Positions 55,406 to 64,000 of a DNA stretch of 64,000 bases are shown in pieces. Source of the DNA: Robinsoniella sp. (GTDB lineage: Bacteria; Bacillota; Clostridia; Lachnospirales; Lachnospiraceae). How positions within the stretch are numbered: position 1 is the first letter of the stretch; every line of letters begins with the position of its first letter. The translations under genes and the position numbers were made by a program. Location of the stretch: NCBI GenBank assembly GCA_022788205.1, contig JALEVQ010000021.1, forward strand, positions 1-64,000. Reading direction: 5' to 3'. The notes under the pieces were generated by a model, which searched no databases, was not told the DNA's origin, and worked only from the letters and a program-made list of their open reading frames with translations.

Positions 55406-56262
55406 GCATGTTGCTGCAGGTGAAGGATATCAGAAAACAGTATAAGAATTTTGAACTAAACTGTTCTATGGAAATGATGGAAGGATGTATCACAGGTCTG
55501 ATCGGTCAGAATGGAGCAGGAAAAAGCACAATGTTCAAGGCAATTTTAAATTTAATCCATCTGGACGGAGGAGAGATTATGCTCTTTGGCAAGGAGCATA
55601 GAAATCTGACGAACAGAGATCGGGAAAAGATCGGAGTGGTGCTCTCAGACAGCACATTTCCAGAAGTGATGACGCCGAGAGAGATTGCGAGTGTACTGGA
55701 TGAGCTGTATGAGAAATTTGACAAGAACGACTTTTGCCGCCGGTGTGAAGAAAAAAAGATTCCTCTGGAAAAGCCGTTGAAAGAGTTTTCCACTGGCATG
55801 AAAGCGAAACTGAAAGTGCTGACAGCGCTGAGTCACCAGTCACAATTTTTGATTCTGGATGAGCCAACCTCAGGGCTGGAGGTGGTGGCAAGAGGAGAAG
55901 TGTTGGATCTTTTGAGGGAGTACATGGAAGAACAAGAAGATCATTCCATTCTCATCAGTTCTCATATTTCGAGTGATCTGGAAGGTCTGTGTGATGATGT
56001 GTATATGATCCATCAAGGGAAGATCATCCTTCACGAGGAGACCGATACCATTTTGAGCAATTATGGTCTGCTGAAAGTGGATGAGAAGCAGTATCAGACT
56101 CTGGAGAAGCGCTATGTGCTCAGAGTGAAAAAAGAGCCGTTTGGATATCAGTGCCTGACAAACGAGAGACAGTTTTATATGGAAAATTATCCGGGGATCG
56201 TGGCGGAGAAAGGTACGATCGATCAGGTCATTGAGATGATGATTCAGGGGGAAGAAAAATGA
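55402..56262 (+). CDS. ABC transporter ATP-binding protein (YtrB-like)
   Basis: A 286-residue cytosolic ATPase with Walker A GQNGAGKST, a diverged signature FSTGMKAKL, Walker B FLILDEPTSGLE and the H-loop LISSHISSDLE. A C-terminal extension of about 80 residues is usual in this export subfamily. Overlaps the regulator and the permease by 4 bases each. Confidence 0.93.
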   Translation: MSMLLQVKDIRKQYKNFELNCSMEMMEGCITGLIGQNGAGKSTMFKAILNLIHLDGGEIMLFGKEHRNLTNRDREKIGVVLSDSTFPEVMTPREIASVLDELYEKFDKNDFCRRCEEKKIPLEKPLKEFSTGMKAKLKVLTALSHQSQFLILDEPTSGLEVVARGEVLDLLREYMEEQEDHSILISSHISSDLEGLCDDVYMIHQGKIILHEETDTILSNYGLLKVDEKQYQTLEKRYVLRVKKEPFGYQCLTNERQFYMENYPGIVAEKGTIDQVIEMMIQGEEK

Positions 56263-56924
56263 GGGGCTTGTTAAAAAAAGATTGGTATGTGATAAAAAAT
56301 TTAAAAAAAATACTCATCATCCTGGTTCTTATGATTGTCTTTTTGATGATTGGACAGCAGGGGAATATTGAGGAAAGTGTTTCCTTTATAATGGGATATG
56401 CAACTATATTTTCTACGATCATGGTGATCAATGTGATGGAGATCGATGAAAAACAGAAGTCGAATGCATTTTTGTTTACACTCCCGGTTTCCAGAAAAGA
56501 ATATGTCCTGGAAAAATATTTGTTTGGAATTCTGATGGGGCTTGCAGCGTGGCTGATCTCGGCACTCAGCGTGACAGCGATCATCTGTATTCGCCGTGCT
56601 GACGTACAATGGATAGAATTGCTGGTGCAGGGAGCTGCGATGCTGGCACTGTTGTTTTTGATGCTTGGCTTTGAGATTCCGGTTCAGTTAAAGTTTGGCG
56701 GTGAGAAGGGGAGAATCATCGTGATTGCGACAGTGATGGTGTTGTGTCTGGGAGTGGTATCCATTGCAAAGATGCTTGAGAAACGAGGAATCGACTGGAT
56801 GGGCAATCTGGAATGGTTTGTTGTTCAGAGTTGGAGCTGGATCGCGATGGCGGCAGCGGTGGCAGCATTTTTTGCGCTTTCTGTTTTGTACAGTATCCAT
56901 CTGATCGGAAAGAAAGAGTATTGA
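56259..56924 (+). CDS. ABC-2 type transporter permease
   Basis: A 221-residue membrane protein with six predicted helices and a short basic start (MRGLLKKDWYVIKNLKKI), typical of ABC_2 permeases in YtrA-regulated modules. The segment KSNAFLFTLPVSRKEYVLEKYLFG between helices 2 and 3 is conserved in this group. It completes a minimal exporter; the substrate is unknown. Confidence 0.9.
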   Translation: MRGLLKKDWYVIKNLKKILIILVLMIVFLMIGQQGNIEESVSFIMGYATIFSTIMVINVMEIDEKQKSNAFLFTLPVSRKEYVLEKYLFGILMGLAAWLISALSVTAIICIRRADVQWIELLVQGAAMLALLFLMLGFEIPVQLKFGGEKGRIIVIATVMVLCLGVVSIAKMLEKRGIDWMGNLEWFVVQSWSWIAMAAAVAAFFALSVLYSIHLIGKKEY

Positions 56925-56979
56925 TTTTGCGCAGCAAAAGATATCAGAATGATAGAAATAAAGAAAAAATAAAATAGGG

Positions 56980-57025
56980 AAAAAGGTTCTTTCTAAAGCT
57001 GACCAGGCAGGAAAGAACCTTTTTT
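56980..57025. terminator. Bidirectional terminator between ABC-2 permease and kinase
   Basis: AAAAAGGTTCTTTC (56980-56993) pairs with GAAAGAACCTTTTT (57011-57024). It is flanked by A-run and T-run, so it serves both convergent genes. Confidence 0.9.
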
Positions 57026-57126
57026 GTGGAAGTAGTCAGGCAATTCAAGCTTCGACTGTGTATGGAATTTTGCTAGGATGGCGAATTGCCATAAATAGAT
57101 TTCAGAAAAAAATATGACTGAATAGG

Positions 57127-58632
57127 TTATAATAATTTAATCCGGAAGCCAATTTTGCAAAATTGATCGGGCTCACTTTCGATCACGGGGGTGACTTTTC
57201 CAGGATAACACAGATTCAGTCTGCGGTAGACATTGACAAGCCCAATGCAGTCGGTGACTTCTTCCCCGGTGACATCTCGCTCCAGACATTCCAGAAGTTC
57301 AAGGCGGCGCTGTGAGGTCATGCCTTTGCCGTCATCCCACACATACAAAAAGATCGTGTCATCTTCTTTTTCGGCGGCATACTTGATGTAACCATTCTTT
57401 TTTCCGGCAACTCCGTGCTGAAAGGCATTTTCAACGAGTGGCTGAAGGGTCATGGAGGGAATCTTAAACCATTCGAAATCGATATCCATGTCACTGTCGA
57501 ACTGGATACGATCTCCAAAACGCAGTTTCTGAATTTCAAGATAATTTTCTATGGTAGTAAACTCTTCCGTCAGAGTGACCGTGTGGTTAAACTGATTCAG
57601 AGTGGTGCGCAGAAACTGGGCAAGTAAGTTGGAAGCATTCTGCACTCTCGGGGCGTTTTCGAGATAGCCAAGCCGTGAGATGACATTCAGTGTGTTAAAC
57701 AGAAAATGAGAGTTAATCTGCGACTGAAATACTCTGAGCTGGCTTTTTGCGAGCAGTGCTTCCTGCCTTATGGATTTTTCATGCTCTTTTTGCAGCTCTT
57801 TTTCCAACTGCTGTTTTTGTAAAAGCTCATCGAATTGTCTGCGCAGTTTATTGAGCATTTCGTAAAAAGCACAGATTAAAATCCCCATCTCATCTTTGCG
57901 GGTACAGGAAGGCGATTGAATCTGCCAGGAATCGGTGGAGACGCTTTTGACTAAGGTAGTCAGGCGATACAGGGGCGACAAAAAATAGTGGACAAAAAGT
58001 GCAGCAACCCCGATCAGAATCAGAGTGACGATAAAAAGAGCGAGGATGGTATACTGGATCTGGGTGATCATATTGTGATTTAAGAAGGCAAATTTTTCGT
58101 TGACTGCAGTTTCAATTTCCTTGATTGAGTATGCCGAAAACATGGAGATGATCTGCTGAATCCGCTCGGCATTTTCTAAAGACTGAAGCATGGCGGGAGT
58201 GTCAGACTGCATGCGGTAAGTGATGGCCTCATCGGCGCAGACCAGATATTTTTCACAGATCCGTGCAAGATCGTGGGAGTAGACGCCAAAGTCGTCACTT
58301 TGTAACAGCTCAATAAAAGAGCAAAAACTAGCCTTGTTTTCCTCATATCGCTGCAGATACTCCTCTGTATAGAGGTTTAAGTAATTATTCAGATTCAGGT
58401 GAAGCGGCGCAAGGGAGGAATACCCTGTATAATACTGCGACTGGATGGAGACAGTGTCCTGTATATCATCCGAGAGGCGAAAACTGATACGACAAAAAAG
58501 CGTGCAGAATAAGATACCATATGCGATCAAGATTGTGCCAAACATCAGCAGTTTAAAGCGCGATGACTGAAAAAAAGGAATCTTTACTGTGGCAGATTTT
58601 TCAAGAATTGTGTGATTGTGATACCCTTCCAT
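57127..58632 (-). CDS. YesM-like sensor histidine kinase without a linked regulator
   Basis: A 501-residue membrane kinase. Helix 1 (FKLLMFGTILIAYGILFCTLF), an extracellular domain of about 170 residues, helix 2 (ILALFIVTLILIGVAALFVHYFL) and a HAMP region lead to the His_kinase motif QSQINSHFLFNTLNVIS and the ATPase N-box LQPLVENAFQHG. The start is uncertain: ATG at 58632 has GAGG 10 bases upstream; ATGs at 58677, 58734 and 58767 in the same frame are possible, the last two overlapping the solute-binding protein gene. No response regulator is adjacent. Confidence 0.88.
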   Translation of the reverse strand: MEGYHNHTILEKSATVKIPFFQSSRFKLLMFGTILIAYGILFCTLFCRISFRLSDDIQDTVSIQSQYYTGYSSLAPLHLNLNNYLNLYTEEYLQRYEENKASFCSFIELLQSDDFGVYSHDLARICEKYLVCADEAITYRMQSDTPAMLQSLENAERIQQIISMFSAYSIKEIETAVNEKFAFLNHNMITQIQYTILALFIVTLILIGVAALFVHYFLSPLYRLTTLVKSVSTDSWQIQSPSCTRKDEMGILICAFYEMLNKLRRQFDELLQKQQLEKELQKEHEKSIRQEALLAKSQLRVFQSQINSHFLFNTLNVISRLGYLENAPRVQNASNLLAQFLRTTLNQFNHTVTLTEEFTTIENYLEIQKLRFGDRIQFDSDMDIDFEWFKIPSMTLQPLVENAFQHGVAGKKNGYIKYAAEKEDDTIFLYVWDDGKGMTSQRRLELLECLERDVTGEEVTDCIGLVNVYRRLNLCYPGKVTPVIESEPDQFCKIGFRIKLL

Positions 58633-58693
58633 TTTTTGAATACCTCGCTGAAATATGTTTTGCTGGAGACCCCGCATCCTTTGCAGAGCTCTT

Positions 58694-59713
58694 CTAAGAA
58701 ATAATTGGATTTTCAAGAAGCATTTGTTTGGCATGTTCCATCCGGTTTTGTGTTTCCTCGATCCCATTAGCGGAAAGAATCAAAAAATCAATCTTACAAA
58801 AATCAGATAAGAGAGTTTCTCCCTCAAGAAGCTGATGAGCCAAAATCACACTCTGGTATCCCATATCATAGTGTTGTTGGCAGACAAGAGCGGTAATCTG
58901 ATTGTTTTCCAGCAGAGACATGGTTTCATCGGACTGGTCAAATCCATACAGTGAGATTTCTCCTGACATGTCAAGGCGGGAAAGAAGCTGTGAGGAAACG
59001 ATAGTGGCGCGCTCTCTTGTGGCGATCAGAGCTTTGATAGAGGCATTGTGCGTGATATACGTTTCTAATTCGAGGATCCGCATGAGATCGTTGGAATCTG
59101 AGAGAGAAAAAGTTTGGATGGAATCGGGGCAAGATTCAAAAGCTCGAATAATTCCGTTGAGACGTTCAGAGAAATTCTGTATGTTTTGCTCGCCCAGAGA
59201 ATAGCACAGGAGCGCTTTCTCGCCGTCTTCTAATTGATTCTTTGCGTACATGCCGATCGCATATCCGGCAGCTTCGTTGTCGATGCCGACGTAGACATCC
59301 CTAAGTTCTGGAGGTCCATCACAATCAAGAAAAATAACGTAAATACCGGCTTGCCTTGCTCTTTTTAGAAGCTCATCTGTATCGGCATTGGCCTTCGTGT
59401 AGGAGGTGATGATTGCTTCTGTGTCAAAGAGAATCGCTGTCTCGATCGCATCATTTAGACTCATTGTCATACTCTGTTCACTGCTGTTTGTGTAGAGCAT
59501 GGTCAGTTCAAGCTGACAATCATCAGCAGCATCCCGAATACTGTCGTCAATTTCTTTCCAGAAAACCGTTTCTTGTCGGGAGGGAATGATGCAGGTGATT
59601 CGATGATTTGCTTCCCCTGCCAGAGTGGTGGTGTGGGATACGATGGACAGGCAGAGCACAGAACAAAAAAAGCCGAGAGACAATGCAATGCGAAAAAAGC
59701 ATTTCTTATCCAT
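58694..59713 (-). CDS. Periplasmic-type sugar-binding protein, probable kinase partner
   Basis: A 339-residue exported protein with a signal peptide (FRIALSLGFFCSVLCLSIVS) and a Peripla_BP_4 fold like RbsB: ITCIIPSRQETVFWKEIDDSIRDAA, TEAIITSYTKANADTDELLKRARQAGIYVIFLDCD and DNEAAGYAIGMYAKNQL. There are no permease or ATPase genes nearby. It is cotranscribed with the kinase, as in LytS/YesM systems where the binding protein is the extracellular ligand receptor. AAAGGGG precedes the start. Confidence 0.87.
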   Translation of the reverse strand: MDKKCFFRIALSLGFFCSVLCLSIVSHTTTLAGEANHRITCIIPSRQETVFWKEIDDSIRDAADDCQLELTMLYTNSSEQSMTMSLNDAIETAILFDTEAIITSYTKANADTDELLKRARQAGIYVIFLDCDGPPELRDVYVGIDNEAAGYAIGMYAKNQLEDGEKALLCYSLGEQNIQNFSERLNGIIRAFESCPDSIQTFSLSDSNDLMRILELETYITHNASIKALIATRERATIVSSQLLSRLDMSGEISLYGFDQSDETMSLLENNQITALVCQQHYDMGYQSVILAHQLLEGETLLSDFCKIDFLILSANGIEETQNRMEHAKQMLLENPIIS

Positions 59714-60018
59714 AAAATTTCCCCTTTCTAAATGACTATGTTATACTGCGGATATTATATCATATCTGAAGGATAAAACGCAAATACAGTTCAAACGCCG
59801 GGATCCGCAAGAAACAGTTCCCGTGACACGCTGCGTTGATATGATCTGGGACGATGGCATCCATATCAACTGGATTTTTGGGATTGTATTCCATATCTTT
59901 TTGGTATATCATGATGTTGGGGTCAAAAGTCTTTGCCCCCCTAAAAGAATGCCGGAAATTATTTGGGCAGCTAACAGCTCATACATTTGGGAGAGAAAGC
60001 GAGAAGGAGAACGAAAAA
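59714..60018. other. Divergent region between binding protein and GH3 gene
   Basis: On the minus strand a TATAAT -10 (59754-59759) lies 40 bases before the binding protein. For the GH3 side, the perfect inverted repeat TTGATATG (59836-59843) / CATATCAA (59862-59869) and a hairpin GGGGTCAAA-AGTC-TTTGCCCC (59919-59939) are the only notable elements. The GH3 reading frame is open from 59854 but the family start is at 60019. Confidence 0.5.
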
Positions 60019-62433
60019 ATGGAGAGATGGACCAGAATGTTTTATCAGCCAAGTCTGCCTCTTGGAGCAGATGGAACGAGAGTGACGGGGAGTAAGGAGC
60101 ACATCGCACTGTCGAGAAAAGCAGCCACGGAAGGGATGGTATTGTTAAAAAATGAAGGCGAAGTCCTGCCATTTTCGAAGGGACAGAAAGTGGCAATTTT
60201 TGGAAAGGGCAGTATCGACTATGTAAAGGGCGGCGGCGGAAGTGGCGATGTGACGGTTGCTTACATCAGAAATCTTTATGAAGGGATGAAGATCAAGGAA
60301 GCAGAGGGAAAAGTCGAAGTTTTTGACCCTCTCGCTGAATATTACAGACAGGAGATGAAAGCGCAGTATGAGAGAGGAACAGCTCCTGGGATGACAGTTG
60401 AGCCGGAGATACCGGAGTGTTTAATGGCACAGGCAAAAGCCTTTACGGATACCGCGATCATCTCCATCTGCCGTTTTTCGGGAGAAGGATGGGATCGGAA
60501 AAGTGTGGTCACAGAAGGCGCGGTGTTCTGGGAACAGGAAGATGAGTTCGCAAGACTGTCTGCAAAGATTTTTGAGGACGGCGACTTCTGCCTGACGAAC
60601 GCTGAGAAAAACATGGTGGAGATGGTAAAACAAAATTTCTCTCATGTCGCAGTGGTTCTGAATGTCGGAGGCATGGTAGATACAAGCTGGTTTAAGGAGG
60701 AAGAGAAGATTTCTTCGGTTCTTCTTGCATGGCAGGGAGGAATGGAGGGTGGACTGGCAGCAGCAGATCTGCTCTGCGGTGATGCCAATCCGAGCGGAAA
60801 ACTGACGGATACTTTTGCACAGAAGCTAGAAGATTACCCTTCTTCTGACAGCTTTCATGAGTCGAGAGAATATGTGGACTACAGCGAGGATATCTATGTC
60901 GGATATCGCTATTTCGAGACGCTTCCGGGCAAGAAAGACAAAGTAAATTATCCATTTGGCTTTGGTCTTTCCTACACAGAATTTGAGATGGCACCGATCA
61001 AGATGGAGCAGAAAAAGGATCAGATTCGAATCTTTGTGAAAGTGACAAATATCGGAAAATACGCAGGAAAAGAAGTCGTTCAGGTCTACTTTAAAGCACC
61101 GGACGGCAAGCTCGGAAAGCCATCGCGTGTGCTGGTTGCTTTCCAGAAGACGAGGCTTTTGCAGAGCGGGGAGAGTCAAACGGTGGTACTGTCATTTGCA
61201 ATCGCTTCCATGGCTTCTTTTGATGACCTTGGAAAGATCTGTCCGTCTGCGTATGTGCTGGAGGCTGGAACGTATGAATTTTATGTGGGAAACTGTGTGC
61301 GCACGGCAGAAAAGATGGAGCAGACTTACGAGCAGACACAGGATGGTGTGACAGAACAACTGAGCAAAAAGATGGCGCCATACCAGTTAAAGAAGCGTCT
61401 CTTAAGCGACGGGACATACGAAGAACTGCCGCTGCGCGATCTGAAAATCACGCATGAGATGGAGCCTCAGACGCTGGAAGAGTTGGAAGGAATGACACCT
61501 GCTGTAAGGGCAAGAGCATCCTACCGTGCATGGATGCCGACGGAAAACCATCACACTTTGTCGGAAGTGGCAGAAGGCAAGATGACTCTGGATGAGTTTA
61601 TGGATCAACTTTGTGACAGACAATTGGTGGAATTGTTAGGAGGTCAGCCAAATACAGGTGTGGCGAATACGTTCGGCATGGGAAATGTGCCAGAATATGG
61701 TGTTCCGAATGTGATGACAGCGGACGGACCTGCTGGTCTGCGCATTGCCCCGGAATGCCATGTCTTTACGACGGCATGGCCGTGTGCGACGTTGCTTGCC
61801 TGTACGTGGAACACACAGCTCGTCGAAGAAGTGGGGGCAGCGGGAGCTGAGGAAGTGAAAGAAAATAATATCGGCATCTGGCTGACACCGGCGATGAATA
61901 TTCACAGAAGTCCTCTGTGCGGAAGAAACTTCGAGTATTATTCCGAAGATCCGCTTGTCGCAGGAAAGATGGGCGCAGCGATGGTGCGTGGAATTCAGTC
62001 TCAGCACATCGCCGCATCGGTCAAACATTTTGCGTGCAACAATAAAGAGACGAACAGAAAGAACAGTGATTCCAGAGTTTCGGAGCGTGCACTGCGCGAG
62101 ATTTATCTGAAAGGCTTTGAGATTGTGGTGAAAGAGGCAGATCCATGGACAATCATGTCCTCCTATAATCTGATCAACGGTCACAGAGCATCGGAGAATA
62201 GAGAGATGCTGACGGACATTCTGCGGGGAGAATGGGGATATCGAGGAATCGTCACGACAGACTGGTGGACCTGCGGAGAACATTACAGAGAGACAAAGGC
62301 AGGCAATGATATTAAGATGGGATGCGGATATCCAGATCGTGTGATGGAGGCGCTGGAAAAAGGCTGGATCACAAGAGAGGAGATTCGTGTCTGCGCAAAA
62401 CGGATTCTGGAGATGATTTTGAAGCTGGATTAA
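60019..62433 (+). CDS. GH3 beta-glucosidase-like enzyme with permuted domains
   Basis: An 804-residue cytosolic enzyme (no signal peptide). The order is reversed relative to most GH3: the GH3 C-terminal alpha/beta domain comes first (EGMVLLKNEGEVLPF, near residue 37), then a fibronectin III-like domain (about 315-420, after FGFGLSYTEFE), then the catalytic barrel (about 520-804) with TADGPAGLR, the KHF-N motif in SVKHFACNNKE and nucleophile D748 in VTTDWW. Such permuted enzymes are known, for example in Ruminococcus albus. ATG 60019 follows AAGGAG. The substrate is probably an imported beta-glucoside. The divergent binding protein and kinase may control it. Confidence 0.92.
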   Translation: MERWTRMFYQPSLPLGADGTRVTGSKEHIALSRKAATEGMVLLKNEGEVLPFSKGQKVAIFGKGSIDYVKGGGGSGDVTVAYIRNLYEGMKIKEAEGKVEVFDPLAEYYRQEMKAQYERGTAPGMTVEPEIPECLMAQAKAFTDTAIISICRFSGEGWDRKSVVTEGAVFWEQEDEFARLSAKIFEDGDFCLTNAEKNMVEMVKQNFSHVAVVLNVGGMVDTSWFKEEEKISSVLLAWQGGMEGGLAAADLLCGDANPSGKLTDTFAQKLEDYPSSDSFHESREYVDYSEDIYVGYRYFETLPGKKDKVNYPFGFGLSYTEFEMAPIKMEQKKDQIRIFVKVTNIGKYAGKEVVQVYFKAPDGKLGKPSRVLVAFQKTRLLQSGESQTVVLSFAIASMASFDDLGKICPSAYVLEAGTYEFYVGNCVRTAEKMEQTYEQTQDGVTEQLSKKMAPYQLKKRLLSDGTYEELPLRDLKITHEMEPQTLEELEGMTPAVRARASYRAWMPTENHHTLSEVAEGKMTLDEFMDQLCDRQLVELLGGQPNTGVANTFGMGNVPEYGVPNVMTADGPAGLRIAPECHVFTTAWPCATLLACTWNTQLVEEVGAAGAEEVKENNIGIWLTPAMNIHRSPLCGRNFEYYSEDPLVAGKMGAAMVRGIQSQHIAASVKHFACNNKETNRKNSDSRVSERALREIYLKGFEIVVKEADPWTIMSSYNLINGHRASENREMLTDILRGEWGYRGIVTTDWWTCGEHYRETKAGNDIKMGCGYPDRVMEALEKGWITREEIRVCAKRILEMILKLD

Positions 62434-62523
62434 ACTGGGCTGATACAAGAGGGAGCAAATCCGGATAGCATGGCGGCATATCTGCAAAAGAAGAGACGAG
62501 GAAAGAAATAGGAGGCAGACGCA

Positions 62524-62940
62524 ATGAAAGTTTATGAGCATAGAGTGCAGTATTATGAGACGGATCAGATGGGAATTGTCCATCATTCCAATTATATCCG
62601 ATGGTTTGAGGAAGCGAGAGTGGATCTCTTAGGGAAGCTTGGCATTGGATACAAGACAATGGAGGAGAGCGGTATTCTAAGCCCAGTACTGGAAGTGCAC
62701 GCAATCTATAAGACGATGGCACATTTCGATGATATCGTTCAAGTGGAGATTAAAGTGGAAAAATACAATGGCATTGTGCTGGAACTTTCCTATGAGGTAA
62801 AAGATAAAGAGACGGGGGAGGTTCGCTGCTGTGGCAACACGAAGCATTGTTTCCTGAACAGAGAAGGCAGACCGCTCTCTCTGAAAAAGAGTTATCCGGA
62901 GTTTGATAAAGTGCTGTATAAATTTAGCCAGACAGCCTGA
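62524..62940 (+). CDS. Acyl-CoA thioesterase (YbgC/4HBT hotdog family)
   Basis: A 138-residue hotdog-fold protein. YYETDQMGIVHHSNYIRWFEEARVDLLGKLG carries the catalytic Asp and conserved His of the YbgC/4-hydroxybenzoyl-CoA thioesterase group. Starts behind AGGAGG. Cytosolic, probably hydrolysing short or branched acyl-CoA; the substrate is unknown. Confidence 0.92.
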   Translation: MKVYEHRVQYYETDQMGIVHHSNYIRWFEEARVDLLGKLGIGYKTMEESGILSPVLEVHAIYKTMAHFDDIVQVEIKVEKYNGIVLELSYEVKDKETGEVRCCGNTKHCFLNREGRPLSLKKSYPEFDKVLYKFSQTA

Positions 62941-62964
62941 TCCGGAAGGTTTAGGTGATATCAT

Positions 62965-63025
62965 AAAAAGAGGGAGCAACGAAATGGAAGATGTGTGTTT
63001 CAAACCTTTTCGTTACTCCCTTTTG
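62965..63025. terminator. Bidirectional terminator between thioesterase and aroA
   Basis: GGGAGCAACGAAA (from 62972) pairs with TTTCGTTACTCCC (63008-63020) with one mismatch, flanked by AAAAAG and TTTT. Confidence 0.8.
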
Positions 63026-63046
63026 TTTAAATCTTTTTTTGATGTA

Positions 63047-64000
63047 TCAGCCGCGTGTCAATCTGTCGAGATCCTCATAGAAGGTAGGATAGCTGATGTT
63101 GACACATTCTGCATTGCGGATGGTTGTCACTCCGTCCGCGGCAAGTGCTGCGATGGCGAAGGACATGGCGATGCGATGGTCGTGATAGCTGTCGAGCACA
63201 GCACCGTGCAGAGGCTGACCTCCCTCGATGATCATACCATCGTCTGTGGCAGTGATATCTGCACCCATGGCTTTCAGATTATTGACCACAATATCGATGC
63301 GGTTGGACTCTTTGACTTTGAGTTCTTGGGCATCACGGATGACGGTGGTTCCTTCGGCAAAACATGCCAGGACAGCAATCATTGGCAGCTCATCGATCAG
63401 AGTTGGGATCAGATCTCCGCCTATCGTCGTTCCACGCAGAGCCTTTCCGCTTCGCACCAGAAGATCTGCGGTTGGCTCTCCTTTGTCGAAAGAAGCGTTT
63501 TGTAAGATGATGTCTGCACCCATCGCTTTGCAGACACGAAGGATTCCATCGCGGGTCGGGTTGACGCCGACATTTTTGATCAGAATCTCAGAATCTGGGA
63601 TCATGAGAGCGGCGGCGATGAAATAAGTTGCGGAGGAAATATCACCTGGGACTTCGACTTTCTGTCCCGTCAAAACAGGGTTTGGCTGGATGGTGGCGGT
63701 GGTTCCTTCGGTCGTCACGGTGGCACCGAAATAATTCAGCATGATCTCGGAGTGGTTGCGTGAAAGGGCTGGCTCGATGACGCTGGTCTCGCTGTCTGCG
63801 TACAGACCTGCAAGCAAAATCGCAGATTTCACCTGCGCGGAGGCAACGGGAGAATGATATTGAATCCCATGCAGCGGTCTGCCGACGATGTGGAGCGGTG
63901 CACATCCGTTGCCTTTGAGGCTTGTGATGTCGGCACCCATCTGGGAGAGCGGGAGCATGATGCGTTTCATCGGGCGTGTCTGAATAGAAGCATCGCCGTT
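63047..64000 (-). CDS. aroA: 3-phosphoshikimate 1-carboxyvinyltransferase, 5' end outside the window
   Basis: EPSP synthase of the shikimate pathway, joining PEP to shikimate 3-phosphate and so feeding chorismate for tryptophan. The frame runs off the window; the first visible residues NGDASIQTRPMKRIM are internal and match the conserved GD-S-x-x-RPM site. Further motifs: SAQVKSAILLAGLYA, SRNHSEIMLNYFGA, GDISSATYFIAAAL and ELKVKESNRID, DSYHDHRIAMSFAIAAL. The visible 317 residues are intact. The ATG at 63970 is not the start. Confidence 0.95.
   Translation of the reverse strand, partial: NGDASIQTRPMKRIMLPLSQMGADITSLKGNGCAPLHIVGRPLHGIQYHSPVASAQVKSAILLAGLYADSETSVIEPALSRNHSEIMLNYFGATVTTEGTTATIQPNPVLTGQKVEVPGDISSATYFIAAALMIPDSEILIKNVGVNPTRDGILRVCKAMGADIILQNASFDKGEPTADLLVRSGKALRGTTIGGDLIPTLIDELPMIAVLACFAEGTTVIRDAQELKVKESNRIDIVVNNLKAMGADITATDDGMIIEGGQPLHGAVLDSYHDHRIAMSFAIAALAADGVTTIRNAECVNISYPTFYEDLDRLTRG

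Noticed and set aside
61636..62586. 316-residue minus-strand frame opposite the GH3 gene
   Set aside because: It mirrors a well-supported coding region, has no ribosome binding site and shows low-complexity His/Cys/Leu-rich composition typical of antisense frames.
1..64000. CRISPR array, insertion sequence or prophage
   Set aside because: I found no regularly spaced repeats, transposase, integrase or phage gene on either strand.

Overview
The window looks like chromosome of a Gram-positive, spore-forming anaerobe of the Clostridia, most likely a gut Lachnospiraceae. The evidence is the set of protein families (YesM/YesN-type regulators, a SleB-like hydrolase, a SpoIID-like protein, a clostridial-style threonine synthase and citrate synthase), three T-box leaders, consensus sigma-A promoters, strong AGGAGG-type ribosome binding sites and moderate GC content. 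I see no insertion sequence, prophage, integrase or CRISPR array. The species call is inference.

Layout. 0-6 kb: the end of an upstream gene, tRNA-Pro(GGG), then a MarR regulator, a heterodimeric ABC exporter and a YhfC-like intramembrane protease in one operon. 6-13.4 kb: leuA behind a leucine T-box, a nitrilase-family amidase, a SleB-like hydrolase, thrC, and a convergent citrate synthase. 13.6-22.3 kb: a response regulator, histidine kinase and orphan solute-binding protein in one overlapping operon, followed by a large secreted GH2 glycosidase whose promoter carries a 20-bp-phased direct repeat. 22.3-27.7 kb: a probable 6S RNA, a secreted protein of unknown function, galM, a SpoIID-like protein and a YihY-family membrane protein. 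27.7-31.6 kb: phenylalanine T-box and pheST.

31.6-38.4 kb is a complete polyamine operon (speD, arginine decarboxylase, speE, agmatinase, carboxynorspermidine dehydrogenase and decarboxylase). It sits behind a roughly 350-nt structured leader that ends in an intrinsic terminator with no promoter after it, so the leader may be a conditional attenuator. The operon encodes both the AdoMet route and the carboxyspermidine route to spermidine. 38.4-44.6 kb: a histidine phosphatase, a small helical protein, queA, a V4R sensor paired with a diguanylate cyclase, and a MATE exporter.

44.7-54.2 kb holds an ABC exporter whose ATPase gene is broken by an internal deletion, then a tryptophan T-box and trpE-G-D-C-B-A. 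trpE has an in-frame TGA in a conserved motif, and trpF is missing. With the apparently shortened V4R protein at 41.5 kb, there are three candidate lesions within about 8 kb, which suggests either recent gene decay or sequence errors. 54.2-57 kb: a DUF1622 protein and a GntR-regulated YtrB-like ABC module. 57-62.4 kb: a solute-binding protein and histidine kinase without a response regulator, divergent from a domain-permuted GH3 glycosidase. The window ends with a thioesterase and the 5'-truncated aroA on the minus strand.

Two themes recur. One is RNA-based control of biosynthesis: T-boxes for Leu, Phe and Trp, plus the spe leader. The other is a YesM-type kinase paired with an extracellular solute-binding protein next to a glycoside hydrolase, which occurs at two independent loci.
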